From assembly GCA_964369445.1 (NCBI GenBank), contig CAYJFU010000055.1:1-13646 (forward strand): a stretch of 13,646 nucleotides of DNA, in the 5' to 3' direction. This document shows positions 13,630 to 13,646 of this stretch, one piece after another (position 1 is the stretch's first letter; each line of letters starts with the position of its first letter). Source of the stretch: CAYJBH01 sp964369445 (GTDB lineage: Bacteria > Bacillota > Clostridia > Oscillospirales > Ruminococcaceae). The translations under genes were made by a program, and so were the position numbers. The notes under the pieces were generated by a model. It was not told where the DNA came from. It worked only from the letters and a program-made list of their open reading frames with translations, and searched no databases.

Positions 13630-13646
13630 TGGCGATTTTTCCGCCA
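13630..13646. repeat. Small stem-loop at the right window edge
   Basis: TGGCG (13630-13634) and CGCCA (13642-13646) form a 5-bp stem around ATTTTTC. The edge of the window prevents deciding whether this is a terminator of an upstream gene or part of a coding region. Confidence 0.25.

Overview
The window is a bacterial type II fatty acid synthesis locus, with every gene on the minus strand (transcribed right to left), preceded on the right by a two-gene ABC exporter. Class Clostridia, probably a gut Oscillospirales/Ruminococcaceae-like Firmicute, is inferred from four things: FabK is the only enoyl-ACP reductase present, AccA and AccD are separate proteins, a MarR-type regulator is encoded with the fab genes, and Shine-Dalgarno (SD) sequences are strong AGGAGG/AAGGGG types. 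The genus cannot be settled from the sequence alone.

Layout in transcription order: (1) 13646-13438, leader with a long hairpin and a perfect 7-4-7 palindrome; (2) ABC ATPase (13437-12670) and a large 12-TM permease (12541-10157), with a MITE-like repeat between them; (3) a near-perfect sigma-A promoter (10104-10077) driving acpP (10020-9796); (4) a 296-bp spacer whose accB-proximal part is a 100-bp imperfect palindrome; (5) accB-accC-accD-accA (9499-6028), abutting or overlapping; (6) a 273-bp spacer with a second copy of the MITE-like repeat and another strong inverted repeat; (7) fabH-fabK-fabD-fabG-fabF-fabZ and a MarR-family regulator (5754-54), tightly packed; (8) a hairpin cut by the left window edge, probably the operon terminator.

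Together the genes give a complete saturated-chain module. AccABCD makes malonyl-CoA, FabD moves malonyl to AcpP, and FabH starts the chain. FabF condenses, FabG reduces, FabZ dehydrates and FabK reduces the enoyl group. The terminal MarR protein is the obvious candidate for feedback control (FabT/FabR-like role), and operator-like repeats lie at the acpP transcription start. Holo-ACP synthase, biotin ligase and a dedicated unsaturated-fatty-acid enzyme are not in the window.

The enzymes are ordinary. The unusual material is between genes: a diverged two-copy repeat family, a switch-like palindrome in front of accB, a perfect inverted repeat before fabH, an internally duplicated exporter permease, and a 10-N assembly gap in accC that appears shorter than the sequence it replaces. 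No phage, CRISPR, tRNA, rRNA or transposase gene was found.
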